64,000 bases of DNA from Candidatus Poribacteria bacterium. GTDB taxonomy: Bacteria > Poribacteria > WGA-4E > WGA-3G. The translations under genes were made by a program, and so were the position numbers. How positions within the stretch are numbered: the first letter of the stretch is position 1; every line of letters begins with the position of its first letter. The stretch is taken from assembly GCA_028818705.1 (NCBI GenBank), contig JAPPNJ010000040.1:62001-126000 (forward strand), in the 5' to 3' direction. The notes under the pieces were generated by a model. That model was not told the origin of the DNA and made no database searches. It worked only from the letters and a program-made list of their open reading frames with translations. Shown here in pieces: positions 52,712-61,883 of the stretch.

Positions 52712-53938
52712 ATGGTAAAGGATGAAATTTTTCAGGAACGCGTGGTGCGTGTTGAGAAACCGTCAGCGCACTTTACATTACTTCGCAACCCTACTGGCGA
52801 ATTTCTTGGCGTATCTGACACCAACGAACTTTCAGTCTTTGATTACGTTGACGATAAAGCGATATGGGACAAGGTTGAAGGCAGCAGTGCTTATCGTCAT
52901 GTCGTTACGGATATCGTGCTGGAAGCAAAACCCACCAATTCTGAAGATGGGTGCTACCTCCGCCATAACGGGAATTTGCTCGCCAGGGACGGTAGCACAA
53001 CGAGTGAAGGCGATGTTTTCTCGGCTGGCCACGGTCCCGCACACCTGCCTTCTGAGTATCTCGAATCGTTCAGGGAAAATGGATGGGTCTGTCTTCCGTC
53101 GATCGTCGCGCCAGATACGCTTGAAGAGTTGGAACGGGTGAGTTGTACCGGACGCTGGGAAGCGGAAACCTATGAGAGAAAGATACCTCCGCTGAATGAG
53201 ACCGCCGCAGTCGCCAAAATTATTACGGAACCGATCTCCTTGTGGCTGATGCGCCAATATATGCACACGCCTGAAATCCGCCTTGGGCATTCACCAGGTT
53301 TCGCTATCCTCGCGCCAGACGACGGTAAACGGAATGTGCAAGGTTGGCATTCAGATTTTCCTTACCTCTGGGGCATTGCTGGCAGCGAAGCTGTTAACCG
53401 TATCCCGGTTCACAAGGTCGATGGATTGGTCATGGGTGTCCAGCGCAACCTCTGTGTCTCGGAATTTCGCAAGGAAAACGGAGCAACTTGTTTCAAACTC
53501 GGATCCCATACACTCGGTCAGGGACCGCCGATAGAATGGGTAAATGGAAACACCTCAAGGCAGGACGGATATCGCGAAAGCGAGGGGCTGCCATACACCG
53601 GACCGGATGCTGACGTAATTGAAGCACCACCCGGAAGCTACATCGTCTACGACTCTCGGATATGGCATCGCGCAGGCGTAAATCGAACTGAACGTAAACG
53701 CGCCGCAATGCTGCAGGCAGTTATTCCGATGTTCATCATGCCGTTCATGGATACCAGCGTCCCGTATAAAAACTTTATCCACAGTCCACTCGCAGAAGAA
53801 CTGACGAAACTGGAACAGAAGGAACTTGAGGCAGTTATGGTAAATAAGATGGTTGGACCCGCTGGACATCTGGCAATCACTGTTGACGACGAGTTGACTG
53901 ACAGAATTGGTGGACATTCATACGCCCGAAGGAGATAG
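52712..53938 (+). CDS. Phytanoyl-CoA dioxygenase (PhyH)-family protein B with extra N-terminal domain
   Basis: Residues about 110-330 form the oxygenase: YLESFRENGWVCLPSIV, the HxD iron motif in VQGWHSDFPYLWG, NGATCFKLGSHTLGQG and the distal His in YDSRIWHRAGVNRTERKRAAM. The first 100 residues (ERVVRVEKPSAHFTLLRNPT to LARDGSTTSEG) are not part of the usual fold and look beta-rich. It is 408 residues long. Gene spacing to the flanking dehydrogenases is short (47 and 5 bases), so the group is likely one operon acting on a related set of compounds. Confidence 0.85.
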   Translation: MVKDEIFQERVVRVEKPSAHFTLLRNPTGEFLGVSDTNELSVFDYVDDKAIWDKVEGSSAYRHVVTDIVLEAKPTNSEDGCYLRHNGNLLARDGSTTSEGDVFSAGHGPAHLPSEYLESFRENGWVCLPSIVAPDTLEELERVSCTGRWEAETYERKIPPLNETAAVAKIITEPISLWLMRQYMHTPEIRLGHSPGFAILAPDDGKRNVQGWHSDFPYLWGIAGSEAVNRIPVHKVDGLVMGVQRNLCVSEFRKENGATCFKLGSHTLGQGPPIEWVNGNTSRQDGYRESEGLPYTGPDADVIEAPPGSYIVYDSRIWHRAGVNRTERKRAAMLQAVIPMFIMPFMDTSVPYKNFIHSPLAEELTKLEQKELEAVMVNKMVGPAGHLAITVDDELTDRIGGHSYARRR

Positions 53939-53943
53939 GTTTA

Positions 53944-55161
53944 ATGCGAAAAGCCAAGATTGCATCCGTAGGTTGTGGCATTGTAGCAACACGTTGGCAC
54001 TTGCCAACAATCGCTGAATTGACCAAGAGAGGTGATTTAGATTGGGTCGCCGTATGTGATGTTGATGCCGACAGAGCTCGCGAAGCCGGTGAAACATACG
54101 GACTGCCGTATTACACAGATGTCGAAGAGATGTTCGACAAATACAACGATATCGATGTGGTTGACATCTGTGCTGGTGATTATGAACACCATTCAGTGGC
54201 AAGGATAGCCGCTGAGCGTAAGATGCATCCGATCGTCGAAAAGCCAATGGCGCCTACCCTTGCCTGCTGCGATGTGATAATAGATAGCTGCAGGAAAAAC
54301 GGTGTCCATTTTGAAGTCGCTGAAAACTATTTCCGAATGCCGGGCGACCGAATCATCATAAAGTTGATTCAAGAAGGCGTACTTGGGGACATCAAGCGTG
54401 TACACTTTATTGAACCCTTTGGTCGTTTGCCACTCGTCCACGGGGCAGGTAAGCCACGCGGAATAGAATCACCTATATCGACATTTACTTCCCACTCAGG
54501 TGTCTGCATTGACATGGGAGTACACCGAATGTCCCAAATCCGGTTTTATGCCCAAAGTGAGCCAAAAACAATCGTAGGAACAACGAAACAGTTCGTTCCG
54601 GGTCCCGACAAAGTGTATGAAGACTGGGGACACGCCCTTATCGAGTTTGAGAGTGGAGGAGTAGGCGTTTATGAAACTTCTCGGGTTGGCGAAGAAAATA
54701 TCAAGTACAGGCAGATTCTGGGAACAAAAGGTGTGATAACCGATTCCGATTATTGGACTTCGGATTTTCCGCTCCGCGCGCTCGTCAACGGCGAAATGCA
54801 AGATATTCCAATTGAGACGGAACGGCACCAAGTCGATGGTGTCGATGTCCTCTCAAGGATTGTCGTTCACACCGATCCACAGATTGTCTATGAAAATCCT
54901 TTCAGAACGTATGCAATAGACGATTGGAACGTCGGAACCGCTGAGGAAATCATGACCACAGCGCGGGCAGCTATCACGGGAGAGCCACCAGAATACGGCA
55001 TTGAGGGTCGAAAAGATGTGGAGATGTGCATAGCACTATACGAATCTTCACGGACAGGAATGACTCCTATCTCACTACCTATAACAGAGACAACGGGTTA
55101 TGAGCAGATGGTTCATGATGAATTTTCCGAGAAGTTCGGTTACGCTCTTTTAGATAAGTGA
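53944..55161 (+). CDS. Gfo/Idh/MocA-family oxidoreductase B
   Basis: The 405-residue protein has the Rossmann motif ASVGCGIVATRWHLP, DVVDICAGDYEHHSVARIAAERKMHPIVEKPMAP with the EKP motif, and CIDMGVHRMSQIRFYA as the active-site segment. It starts 5 bases after PhyH B ends, with GGAGAT ahead. It is longer than protein A and only distantly similar, so the two probably act on different substrates or steps. Confidence 0.9.
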   Translation: MRKAKIASVGCGIVATRWHLPTIAELTKRGDLDWVAVCDVDADRAREAGETYGLPYYTDVEEMFDKYNDIDVVDICAGDYEHHSVARIAAERKMHPIVEKPMAPTLACCDVIIDSCRKNGVHFEVAENYFRMPGDRIIIKLIQEGVLGDIKRVHFIEPFGRLPLVHGAGKPRGIESPISTFTSHSGVCIDMGVHRMSQIRFYAQSEPKTIVGTTKQFVPGPDKVYEDWGHALIEFESGGVGVYETSRVGEENIKYRQILGTKGVITDSDYWTSDFPLRALVNGEMQDIPIETERHQVDGVDVLSRIVVHTDPQIVYENPFRTYAIDDWNVGTAEEIMTTARAAITGEPPEYGIEGRKDVEMCIALYESSRTGMTPISLPITETTGYEQMVHDEFSEKFGYALLDK

Positions 55162-55185
55162 GGAGGTGCATAACTATTTCTCGTA

Positions 55186-55206
55186 GGGGTTGGGTCCCCC
55201 AACCCC
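55186..55206. repeat. Perfect 9-bp hairpin after the PhyH/Gfo run
   Basis: GGGGTTGGG (55186-55194), TCC loop, CCCAACCCC (55198-55206), with GTA and TAC extending the arms imperfectly. No T run, so it is a REP-like element or mRNA 3' stabiliser rather than a standard terminator. Confidence 0.6.
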
Positions 55207-55313
55207 ATACGGACGATGAAACCTCGCCCCTACTTGTCAGAATCAGGTTAGACATAACTGCCAGGATCATTCAGTTTTCCAAGATTTTAGATTTTCGGGA
55301 CTCGCAGCTCCTT

Positions 55314-55339
55314 TGTAGGCGGGATTTTCTAATCACGCC
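55314..55339 (+). repeat. Diverged REP copy
   Basis: TGTAGGCGGGATTTTC then TAATCACGCC, a variant of the TGTAGGAG family, in the spacer before the Rpn-like gene. Confidence 0.45.
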
Positions 55340-55400
55340 TGCCTGCCGAAAACAACGAAAATCACTACAATTGAATAATCCTGCATAACTGCGTAATTGT

Positions 55401-55430
55401 TTGACATGGCTCCCTATTTTTTGTTATAAT
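55401..55430 (+). promoter_or_regulatory. Promoter before the small ORF and Rpn-like gene
   Basis: TTGACA at 55401-55406, 18 bases, TATAAT at 55425-55430, both perfect hexamers. The small ORF begins 21 bases downstream. Confidence 0.8.
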
Positions 55431-55451
55431 AGGAGTGGAGAAGGTCTCTAT

Positions 55452-55547
55452 ATGTCGAATCATTTCAACGATCTGCTCCTGCAGACCCCAAAAGAAATAA
55501 GTGTCCGTTTGGATCGGCTTGAAGCGCGCACTGATCGTATATATTGA
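55452..55547 (+). CDS. Possible 31-residue peptide
   Basis: An ATG 21 bases after a consensus promoter opens a 31-codon frame (MSNHFNDLLLQTPKEISVRL then DRLEARTDRIY). It has no clear ribosome site and the C-terminal DRLEARTDRI looks like a truncated coiled-coil start. It may be a leader peptide or a decayed fragment of a longer gene. Confidence 0.3.
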   Translation: MSNHFNDLLLQTPKEISVRLDRLEARTDRIY

Positions 55548-55597
55548 TGCCAGTACTGTTCTTGACATTTGAAGTATAGAAATATATAATACCCTCT

Positions 55598-56509
55598 ATG
55601 GCACAAGAATACGACAACATCACGAAAAATCTACTCATAGATTATGCCACTGACATCTCACAGTTTGTACTCGGGACACACAGGGTTGAAGTCGTAGAAA
55701 ATATTGACACAGAACAACAAATCGTTGTCGGGCAACGAACCGACAGCACGAAACGCATCCGTATTGACGGTAGTGAAGCGATTTTGCATATCGAATTGCA
55801 ACTTCGCGACAGTACACGCAAACCGATGTGGGCGCGAAATGCTGCATACCACGGCTACCTTATCGGTGAATATCAACTCCCTGTCTATTCTAATGTTATC
55901 TATTTTCATCCGACTGCAGGGCGGAATGATACAGGGGTCTATCACTATAATTCACAAGGTTACGAATATACATTGCGCTATAAAGTGATACGACTGATTG
56001 ATATAGACGGACAAGCGATCTTAGAGATGCAAGTGCCTGGGCTGCTGCCGTTCACGCCATTGATGAAACCGCCTACAGGTATGGCGATAGTAGAGTGGGT
56101 GCAAACATGTGTGAATGCTGTGTTCGGAACCCCTGTTGATCAGCAGACTCGCGGAGATTTGCTCTGTGCTATATCGCTGTTCGGTGGTATCGTTTATGAT
56201 GCCCGCCTTTTCAGACAGATTATACCGGAGGGACTCATGCAAGAATCTAAATATTATCAACTCCTACGCGACCAGTTTATCGCACAAGGCATTGAACAAG
56301 GCATTGAACAAGGTATTGAACAAGGCACAAGAGAGACTATAATTAGAAATACATTAGCGCTGCTGAGATCAAAATTTTCAGCAGATGCGGTCAACGCGGT
56401 AGGTACTGTGCTACAATGTGTTAATGATATGCAACGGCTTGAACAGTTGCACCTTGCTGCTGCGCAGGTGCAAAACCTCGATGCCTTTAAACTGATGCTT
56501 GAAGAATAA
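55598..56509 (+). CDS. Rpn/PD-(D/E)XK-type nuclease-family protein
   Basis: The 303-residue protein resembles the Rpn/YhgA-like 'recombination-promoting nuclease / putative transposase' group. ILHIELQLRDS supplies the ExQ catalytic pair of the PD-(D/E)XK fold, and DYATDISQFVLG, MWARNAAYHGYLIGEYQLPVY and PVYSNVIYFHP fit the core. A short glutamine-rich repeat GIEQGIEQGIEQG near residue 230 is typical of the linker in these proteins. It is transcribed from a strong promoter at 55401. Its function in cells of this type is not known. Confidence 0.7.
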   Translation: MAQEYDNITKNLLIDYATDISQFVLGTHRVEVVENIDTEQQIVVGQRTDSTKRIRIDGSEAILHIELQLRDSTRKPMWARNAAYHGYLIGEYQLPVYSNVIYFHPTAGRNDTGVYHYNSQGYEYTLRYKVIRLIDIDGQAILEMQVPGLLPFTPLMKPPTGMAIVEWVQTCVNAVFGTPVDQQTRGDLLCAISLFGGIVYDARLFRQIIPEGLMQESKYYQLLRDQFIAQGIEQGIEQGIEQGTRETIIRNTLALLRSKFSADAVNAVGTVLQCVNDMQRLEQLHLAAAQVQNLDAFKLMLEE

Positions 56510-56616
56510 TACCATGATGAACCGGGAGAATTTAGTGGGTACCAATCCCTCAAGGATACGCAAAGAACAAACTTTATTAATAAGAAGCCATTATTTGACA
56601 ATAAAAGGAGTTTGGT

Positions 56617-57114
56617 ATGAAATACTTGTTTTCGCTAATTGGCGTGGCGATAACACTACTGTGTTATTTCGGGTGTGGTCGCGACGATGTCGGAAATGGC
56701 AGTGTCGGGGATTCTCTATTCATCGGTGACACGATGCCCGCCATCACAATTGAAAAAAAACAGAGCAAAGCGTTAAAAGGCGGGATCGGTGTTTGGTGGC
56801 AGCTTCACGCCGACCCGGCACCGAAAAACGATTTAGTCGTGCGTCTAAATGACGGTCAGGCATGGGTCGTCATTCCCAAGTCTCAGCACACCTCAAAAAT
56901 GTTCTATTTCAAATTTTATCGCGACACTGAAATCAGCATCGATTTTCTACCGCTGATTCTTGTTGTTAGCAAGGGCCCTTCCGTGGACATCGAGGCACTT
57001 GGAGAATTGCCAACAAAAACTCTCGCTGGATATGTGATTCCCAAAGACTATGACTTTCAAATCTATGCTGTCGGAGAACCCGCAGCGTTTGCCGTGGATG
57101 TCTCAGGTAAGTAA
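56617..57114 (+). CDS. Predicted lipoprotein, unknown
   Basis: The 165-residue protein has a lipoprotein signal (MKYLFSLIGVAITLLCYFGC, lipobox before Cys20) and then GRDDVGNGSVGD, a flexible tether. The mature part is beta-rich with no recognised motif (IGVWWQLHADPAPKNDLVVR, DTEISIDFLPLILVV). AAAAGGAG precedes the start. It is followed by a decayed sorting-module fragment. Confidence 0.7.
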   Translation: MKYLFSLIGVAITLLCYFGCGRDDVGNGSVGDSLFIGDTMPAITIEKKQSKALKGGIGVWWQLHADPAPKNDLVVRLNDGQAWVVIPKSQHTSKMFYFKFYRDTEISIDFLPLILVVSKGPSVDIEALGELPTKTLAGYVIPKDYDFQIYAVGEPAAFAVDVSGK

Positions 57115-57159
57115 CTTTCCCAGTGCCTGCTGGAAGATACAATGTTATCCCAGATTCTC

Positions 57160-57244
57160 ATCTATTGGTGATCCTGTGGTGATCGGGGTTTACTTCTACA
57201 CGCTGACCGCGGGTGATTCACAGTTCATTAACTTTATATGTTAA
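57160..57244 (+). pseudogene. Decayed fragment of the C-terminal sorting module
   Basis: In one frame the text reads VVIGVYFYTLTAGDSQFIN, which matches VASGVYFYVLTAGDFNATRK of the WD40 protein. Nothing upstream continues the module. It is a leftover of a former surface-protein gene. Confidence 0.5.
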
Positions 57245-57277
57245 ATTGAATGCATCTGCAAGGAACGCCCCTACGAA

Positions 57278-57306
57278 TTGACACGTTTCAATTTTTGTGG
57301 TATAAT
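57278..57306 (+). promoter_or_regulatory. Consensus promoter for the multicopper oxidase gene
   Basis: TTGACA at 57278-57283, 17 bases, TATAAT at 57301-57306; a complete sigma-70 consensus 80 bases before the start. Confidence 0.85.
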
Positions 57307-57386
57307 TAAGTCCAAATTTAACCCATAGCGGTTTTTCATGAGGAGCATACGAAGATAGTTTCGAGTTCACTTCAACATCTTCTATT

Positions 57387-58484
57387 TTGAAAATGAGTCT
57401 CAACTTCATAACCCTGCCGCCGATTACAAGACGGACGGACTGGCTACGTTTCCTTTCACCACTAACCTTTTACAAACTTATTATTCTCACGAGTGTCCCA
57501 TTGCTCTTTGGTATCACCACTGCTGAATCCGCAACACGAGAATATTGGATTGCTGCGGAGAAGGTTGAATGGAATTATGCACCAAGCGGTCAAAACCTCA
57601 TCAGACCTGCAATGGGACTGGACGTTTGGGGCAAGGCACTCGTCTACGAAAAATATCGTTATATTCAGTACACCGATAACACCTACACGACACAGGTCGA
57701 ACAACCCGTGTGGATGGGTATTCTCGGACCACAACTTCATGCTGTTGAAGGCGACAGTGTTAAGGTGCATTTCCTCAATCGTGCTGATAAACCACTCAGT
57801 ATCCACGTACACGGATTACAATATGACGAAGAAAACGAAGGGGCGGATATGAAAGGTTCTGGTGCTGCGGTGCGTCCCGGCAGTATGTTTACCTATCACT
57901 GGGAAGCGGATAGCGATGCAGCGCCGGGACCGAACGATCCATCCTCTATCGTCTGGCTCTACCACTCACACGTCAATGCTGTCACTGAAGTCTACGACGG
58001 CTTAATCGGAACTATTGTCGTTACCAAAAAAGGGATGGAACGTTCTACAAATGATCCACGCCCGAAGGATATTGACAAAGCATTCACAACCCTGTTCCTT
58101 ATCTTCAATGAAAACAGTCGGAAAATCGTCAAACAAACGGAAGCTTATGAATCTCCGGAGGAAGCAGAAGAAGGCAACCTCAAGCATGCTATCAACGGGT
58201 TTATCTTCGGCAATTTGCAAGGTTTGGAAGTTGAACAGCACGATAGAGTACGCTGGTATTTGATCGGATTGGGTACTGAAGTCGATATGCACACGGCACA
58301 CTGGCACGGACAAACTGTGTTAAACGCCGGCAAACGTACTGATGTTGTAGAACTACTTCCTGGCACTATGGTTACGGTTGACATGACAGCAAAAACACCT
58401 GGTAACTGGCTCTATCACTGCCACGTTGCTGATCATATTACCGCTGGTATGAATACACGCTGGCGGGTGGTGCCCAAGCATTAG
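57387..58484 (+). CDS. Secreted two-domain multicopper oxidase
   Basis: The protein of 365 residues (TTG 57387; ATG 57393 gives 363) has a signal segment (LIILTSVPLLFGITTAESA). All four copper-ligand motifs are present: LSIHVHGLQY, WLYHSHVNAV, DMHTAHWHGQ and LYHCHVADHITAGM; the last contains the type 1 Cys, His and Met. With two cupredoxin domains it resembles the hephaestin/ceruloplasmin-like or small-laccase group. Such enzymes oxidise Fe(II), phenols or Cu(I). The Fe(III) transporter genes 225 bases downstream make a ferroxidase role plausible but this is inference. Confidence 0.88.
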   Translation: MKMSLNFITLPPITRRTDWLRFLSPLTFYKLIILTSVPLLFGITTAESATREYWIAAEKVEWNYAPSGQNLIRPAMGLDVWGKALVYEKYRYIQYTDNTYTTQVEQPVWMGILGPQLHAVEGDSVKVHFLNRADKPLSIHVHGLQYDEENEGADMKGSGAAVRPGSMFTYHWEADSDAAPGPNDPSSIVWLYHSHVNAVTEVYDGLIGTIVVTKKGMERSTNDPRPKDIDKAFTTLFLIFNENSRKIVKQTEAYESPEEAEEGNLKHAINGFIFGNLQGLEVEQHDRVRWYLIGLGTEVDMHTAHWHGQTVLNAGKRTDVVELLPGTMVTVDMTAKTPGNWLYHCHVADHITAGMNTRWRVVPKH

Positions 58485-58675
58485 GCATCCACAGGTGTTC
58501 TGAAAAAATCTGTCCAACAATTCCGAACTTTTTGCTATCTTATGTGACAAAATTGATAGTGGCTACTAGCTGTCGACTATCAGCTATCGGTCTCCACAGA
58601 ACATTGTAGGTATTGCAACTTTTAGAAACTGCCACATGCCTTGCTGATGACTGAAAGTGAGCGTAGCGAACGTCC

Positions 58676-58694
58676 TGACAACTGACAACTCATA
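58676..58694. repeat. CTGACAACTGACAACTCAT low-complexity repeat
   Basis: A copy of the dispersed ACAACTGACAACTG simple repeat, just ahead of the ribosome site of the iron-binding protein gene. The rest of the spacer 58485-58708 holds no gene. Confidence 0.5.
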
Positions 58695-58708
58695 AAAAAG
58701 GAGACATT

Positions 58709-59719
58709 ATGTTCAAAAATAGACTTAGCCTTTTCAATTACGTTTTACCGGTTCTGCTATTATTCACCCTCGCCAGTGTGGTTCATGCTGAGAGTTTGAC
58801 GATTTATTCTGGACGGAGTAAGAGCCTCGTTGAACCGATTATTAAACAGTTTGAAGAGAAAACCGGGATCCAAGTGAAGGCGAATTACGGTGGTACAACC
58901 CAATTAGCCGCTGCACTCTTAACAGAAGGAGACAAAAGTCCTGCGGCTCTCTTTTGGGCGCAAGATGCTGGTGCCCTCGGTGCTGTTAGCAAAAAAGAGA
59001 TGTTTGAAAATCTACCGGAATCCATACTCACAAAAGTGCCATCAATCTTCCGAGACGCCGAGGGGCATTGGATCGCCACAAGTGGTAGGGCACGTGTTCT
59101 CGCATACGCTCCAGAACGCGTTAAAATGGCAGAACTCCCGAATAGCATTTTTGATTTAACGCAACCCGTGTGGAAAGGCAGAGTTGGTTGGGCACCAACA
59201 AACGGGTCCTTTCAAGCCTTTGTCACAGCCATGCGCGTACAAGTCGGCGAAGAACGGACTGAAGAATGGCTACGCGGTATGAAAGCGAACGGGGCAATAA
59301 AATACGCTAAGAATACCCCGATCGTAGAAGCACTTGCTGCGGGCGAAATCGATGTCGGTTTACCCAATCATTACTACCTCCTCCGGTTCAAAAAATCAGA
59401 TCCAGATTATCCTGTCGCACAAACCTTTTTTAAGGCGAGCGATCCAGGCAATCTCGTCAACATTGCTGGGATTGGTATATTGAAAAGCAGCGAACAGAAA
59501 GAAACAGCTCTGAAGTTTGTAGAATTTTTACTATCTGCCCAATCGCAACAGTACTTCACGAGTGATGTTTTTGAATATCCAGTTATTGAAGATGTGACAC
59601 CGAATCCTAACTTGTCGCCCTTATCTGAACTGCTCGAGGCTGCACCTGCGTTCGATCTCAATAATATGGACGATCTTGATGGTACTGTCAAGTTGTTACA
59701 GCATGCTGAGATCCTATAA
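58709..59719 (+). CDS. Fe(III) ABC transporter substrate-binding protein
   Basis: The 336-residue protein has a signal peptide (ending VVHAES) and the FbpA/FutA-type fold: LTIYSGRSKSLVEPIIKQFE, VKANYGGTTQLAAALLTEG, ALFWAQDAGALGAV, GHWIATSGRARVLAYAP and AAGEIDVGLPNHYYLLRF, whose paired Tyr residues are the usual iron ligands. AAAAAGGAG precedes the start. The permease gene follows after 21 bases. Thiamine-binding TbpA is a relative, but the YSGR start and the HYYLL segment favour iron. Confidence 0.9.
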   Translation: MFKNRLSLFNYVLPVLLLFTLASVVHAESLTIYSGRSKSLVEPIIKQFEEKTGIQVKANYGGTTQLAAALLTEGDKSPAALFWAQDAGALGAVSKKEMFENLPESILTKVPSIFRDAEGHWIATSGRARVLAYAPERVKMAELPNSIFDLTQPVWKGRVGWAPTNGSFQAFVTAMRVQVGEERTEEWLRGMKANGAIKYAKNTPIVEALAAGEIDVGLPNHYYLLRFKKSDPDYPVAQTFFKASDPGNLVNIAGIGILKSSEQKETALKFVEFLLSAQSQQYFTSDVFEYPVIEDVTPNPNLSPLSELLEAAPAFDLNNMDDLDGTVKLLQHAEIL

Positions 59720-59740
59720 GGTTAGCCTTCAATCAGGAGG

Positions 59741-61324
59741 TTGAGGCTACGGAAATTGGATGCCAAAACGAAAACAGTAAGTGTCCACCGATATTTCTTT
59801 ATTCCTGCCATTGCGGTAGGAATCGGTGGACTTATCCCGTTAGGTTATTTGCTCACCAAAGCGTTTTCAGCGGAAGGCACAGCTCTTTTGGAGATTGTCT
59901 TCCGCTCGCGAAACGCGAGACTCTTCCTTAACACACTCCTATTGACCGTGGGCGTTCTCGCCCTTGATCTGTTATTAGCAACACCCGCCGCATGGCTAAC
60001 AAGTAGGACGAGTCTGAAAGGTAAACCGTTTTTTACGGTGCTGAGCGCCTTACCGCTTGCTATTCCAGGCTATGTGATGGCATACGCCCTGTTAGCACTT
60101 GGTGGTAACATAGGCATTGTTGCTCAGTTATTCGGTACCAGTATTCCACGCCTTAGCGGTTACTGGGGTGCGCTCCTTGCACTCAGTGCGTACACAAGTC
60201 CATATCTTTTTTTGAACCTACGCACCGCTTTATTAGGGCTTGACCCGAGCCTTGAAGAATCTGCTCAAAACCTCGGTTATCGGTATCGTGAGGTGTTCTT
60301 CCACATCATTCTGCCACAACTGCGTCCTGCCTTTTATGCGAGTGGTTTGCTCATCAGTCTACATGTACTCGGCGACTTTGGTGTTGTGTCGCTCATGCGC
60401 TATGAAACCTTTAGTTATGCACTGTATATTGAGTACACACTCTCTTTTGAACATATTTACGCGGCATGGCTTGCGCTGATGCTTCTTGCCTTCACCGGTT
60501 GTCTTCTCTATGTTGAGACGAAGTTGCTACGTCGGGTAGCACTTCACCGCGCCGGACGTGGGCCATCTCGTCAATCGTTGTTGATTTCCCTCGGCGCGTG
60601 GCGCGTTCCGGCTTACCTCTACCTCTGCTTGCTTGCCTTCGTAACCGTAATTGTCCCCGCAGGTTCTGTATTTCTCTGGATTTTCAGAGGATTCGACGTC
60701 TCCGCCTTGCAAGGACTTGTAGACGCCCTCATTGGCTCGCTTTCCGTAGCTATACCTACCGCTGTCCTATGCGCATTCCTGGCGGTCCCGTTCGCTTATA
60801 TTGAGGTGAGACATCCGACTCGAACATCAAATATGTTGGCGCGCGTTTCGTATATTATTTATGCTATACCTCCGCTTGCTTTTGCGTTATCACTCATCTT
60901 TTTTGTGCTAAACATGGTGCCTTTTATCTACAAAACACTACCCGTACTTATCTACGCCTGTACCCTACACTTCTTGGCGGAAGCTATAGGCCCCGTCCGG
61001 AGTTCACTCTATCAAACCTCACCACATTTAGAAGAGGCTGCGCGCTCCCTCGGCTATCCACCCCTACAGTCATTTGTCAGAACAGTCTTACCGATTATGA
61101 CGCGTGGTATGTTAACCGCTACAGCATTCGTTTTCCTCGCAACGATGAAGGAATTACCATTTACCTTTCTCTTATCACCCGCTGGATATGAAACGCTTGC
61201 GCTCAATGTCTGGAGTTATACCTCAGAGGCTATGTTCGCCGAAGCAGCACCCTATGCTCTGGCAATTTTGATGTTTTCAGGGATATTTGTCTGGCTACTC
61301 ATTCAGCACGAAGAACAAACCTAA
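59741..61324 (+). CDS. Fe(III) ABC transporter permease
   Basis: The 527-residue membrane protein is a fused double permease (FbpB/SfuB type) with two six-helix halves, each with an EAA-like loop: SLEESAQNLGYRYREVFFHIILPQLRP and HLEEAARSLGYPPLQSFVRTVLPIMTRG. The start is uncertain: TTG at 59741 directly abuts AGGAGG with no spacing, and an in-frame TTG at 59756 lies 15 bases from it. No ATPase gene (fbpC) follows; the next gene is a small secreted protein, so the ATPase is elsewhere. Confidence 0.92.
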   Translation: MRLRKLDAKTKTVSVHRYFFIPAIAVGIGGLIPLGYLLTKAFSAEGTALLEIVFRSRNARLFLNTLLLTVGVLALDLLLATPAAWLTSRTSLKGKPFFTVLSALPLAIPGYVMAYALLALGGNIGIVAQLFGTSIPRLSGYWGALLALSAYTSPYLFLNLRTALLGLDPSLEESAQNLGYRYREVFFHIILPQLRPAFYASGLLISLHVLGDFGVVSLMRYETFSYALYIEYTLSFEHIYAAWLALMLLAFTGCLLYVETKLLRRVALHRAGRGPSRQSLLISLGAWRVPAYLYLCLLAFVTVIVPAGSVFLWIFRGFDVSALQGLVDALIGSLSVAIPTAVLCAFLAVPFAYIEVRHPTRTSNMLARVSYIIYAIPPLAFALSLIFFVLNMVPFIYKTLPVLIYACTLHFLAEAIGPVRSSLYQTSPHLEEAARSLGYPPLQSFVRTVLPIMTRGMLTATAFVFLATMKELPFTFLLSPAGYETLALNVWSYTSEAMFAEAAPYALAILMFSGIFVWLLIQHEEQT

Positions 61325-61352
61325 AACACCACTAACAACAGGAGAGAATATT

Positions 61353-61793
61353 ATGAGATTTCAAACGAAAATTACCTGGACCACTTTTTTATTCGCCTTG
61401 TTCCCATTTGTAATGCTGGGTTGCCTGTCTCTTGCAGCGCAAAATACAGTTCGAGTTGACAACGGCATTACGGAGAGTTATGAAATCTCAGAAAGCGGAC
61501 TCGGCACAATTCAGAAGTGGATACTCCCAGAAAGACGCGCGATCAATCGCATCGAAATCCACTTTGACCCGATTGAACCCTTAAGGAATATGACAGTTTA
61601 CGCTCGAATGAGTGAGGACAATTGGCGGATTGTCAAGGCAGTCAAAACCCCGGTTCGTAAATCACCTTATATTATCCGCACCCCTCTTGTCACCGATGCC
61701 ATCCGCGTTGTCCTGTCTTCGTCAATGGGTAGGATCGACGAAGTACATCTCTACGGTTCCACATCGGAAACATCCTCTGAAAACACCTTTTAG
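61353..61793 (+). CDS. Small exported protein, discoidin-like
   Basis: The 146-residue protein starts at ATG 61353 (CAGGAGAG ahead) with a signal segment containing MLGCLS, which could be a lipobox, or be cut after LAAQ. The mature part (TIQKWILPERRAINRIEIHF, MTVYARMSEDNWRIV, TPLVTDAIRVVLSSSMGRID, EVHLYG) has the look of an F5/8 type C (discoidin) jelly-roll that binds sugars or lipids. It may be cotranscribed with the iron permease, 28 bases upstream. A role in iron uptake is not shown. Confidence 0.6.
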   Translation: MRFQTKITWTTFLFALFPFVMLGCLSLAAQNTVRVDNGITESYEISESGLGTIQKWILPERRAINRIEIHFDPIEPLRNMTVYARMSEDNWRIVKAVKTPVRKSPYIIRTPLVTDAIRVVLSSSMGRIDEVHLYGSTSETSSENTF

Positions 61794-61883
61794 CGCGCCT
61801 GCCTCCATAATTTCCGAACAATTTCTTCATAATCTTGTCAAATTATGGTAACATATCCATAGATTTTCAATTGGCAAACAGGA

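Noticed and set aside
55598..56509. Rpn-like protein as the transposase of the MITE family
   Set aside because: It is a PD-(D/E)XK nuclease-type protein without TAGGACTTACGCA ends around it; nothing links it to the element.
59741..59743. TTG 59741 as a firm permease start
   Set aside because: AGGAGG touches the codon with no spacing; the real start may be TTG 59756. Kept only as the outer limit.
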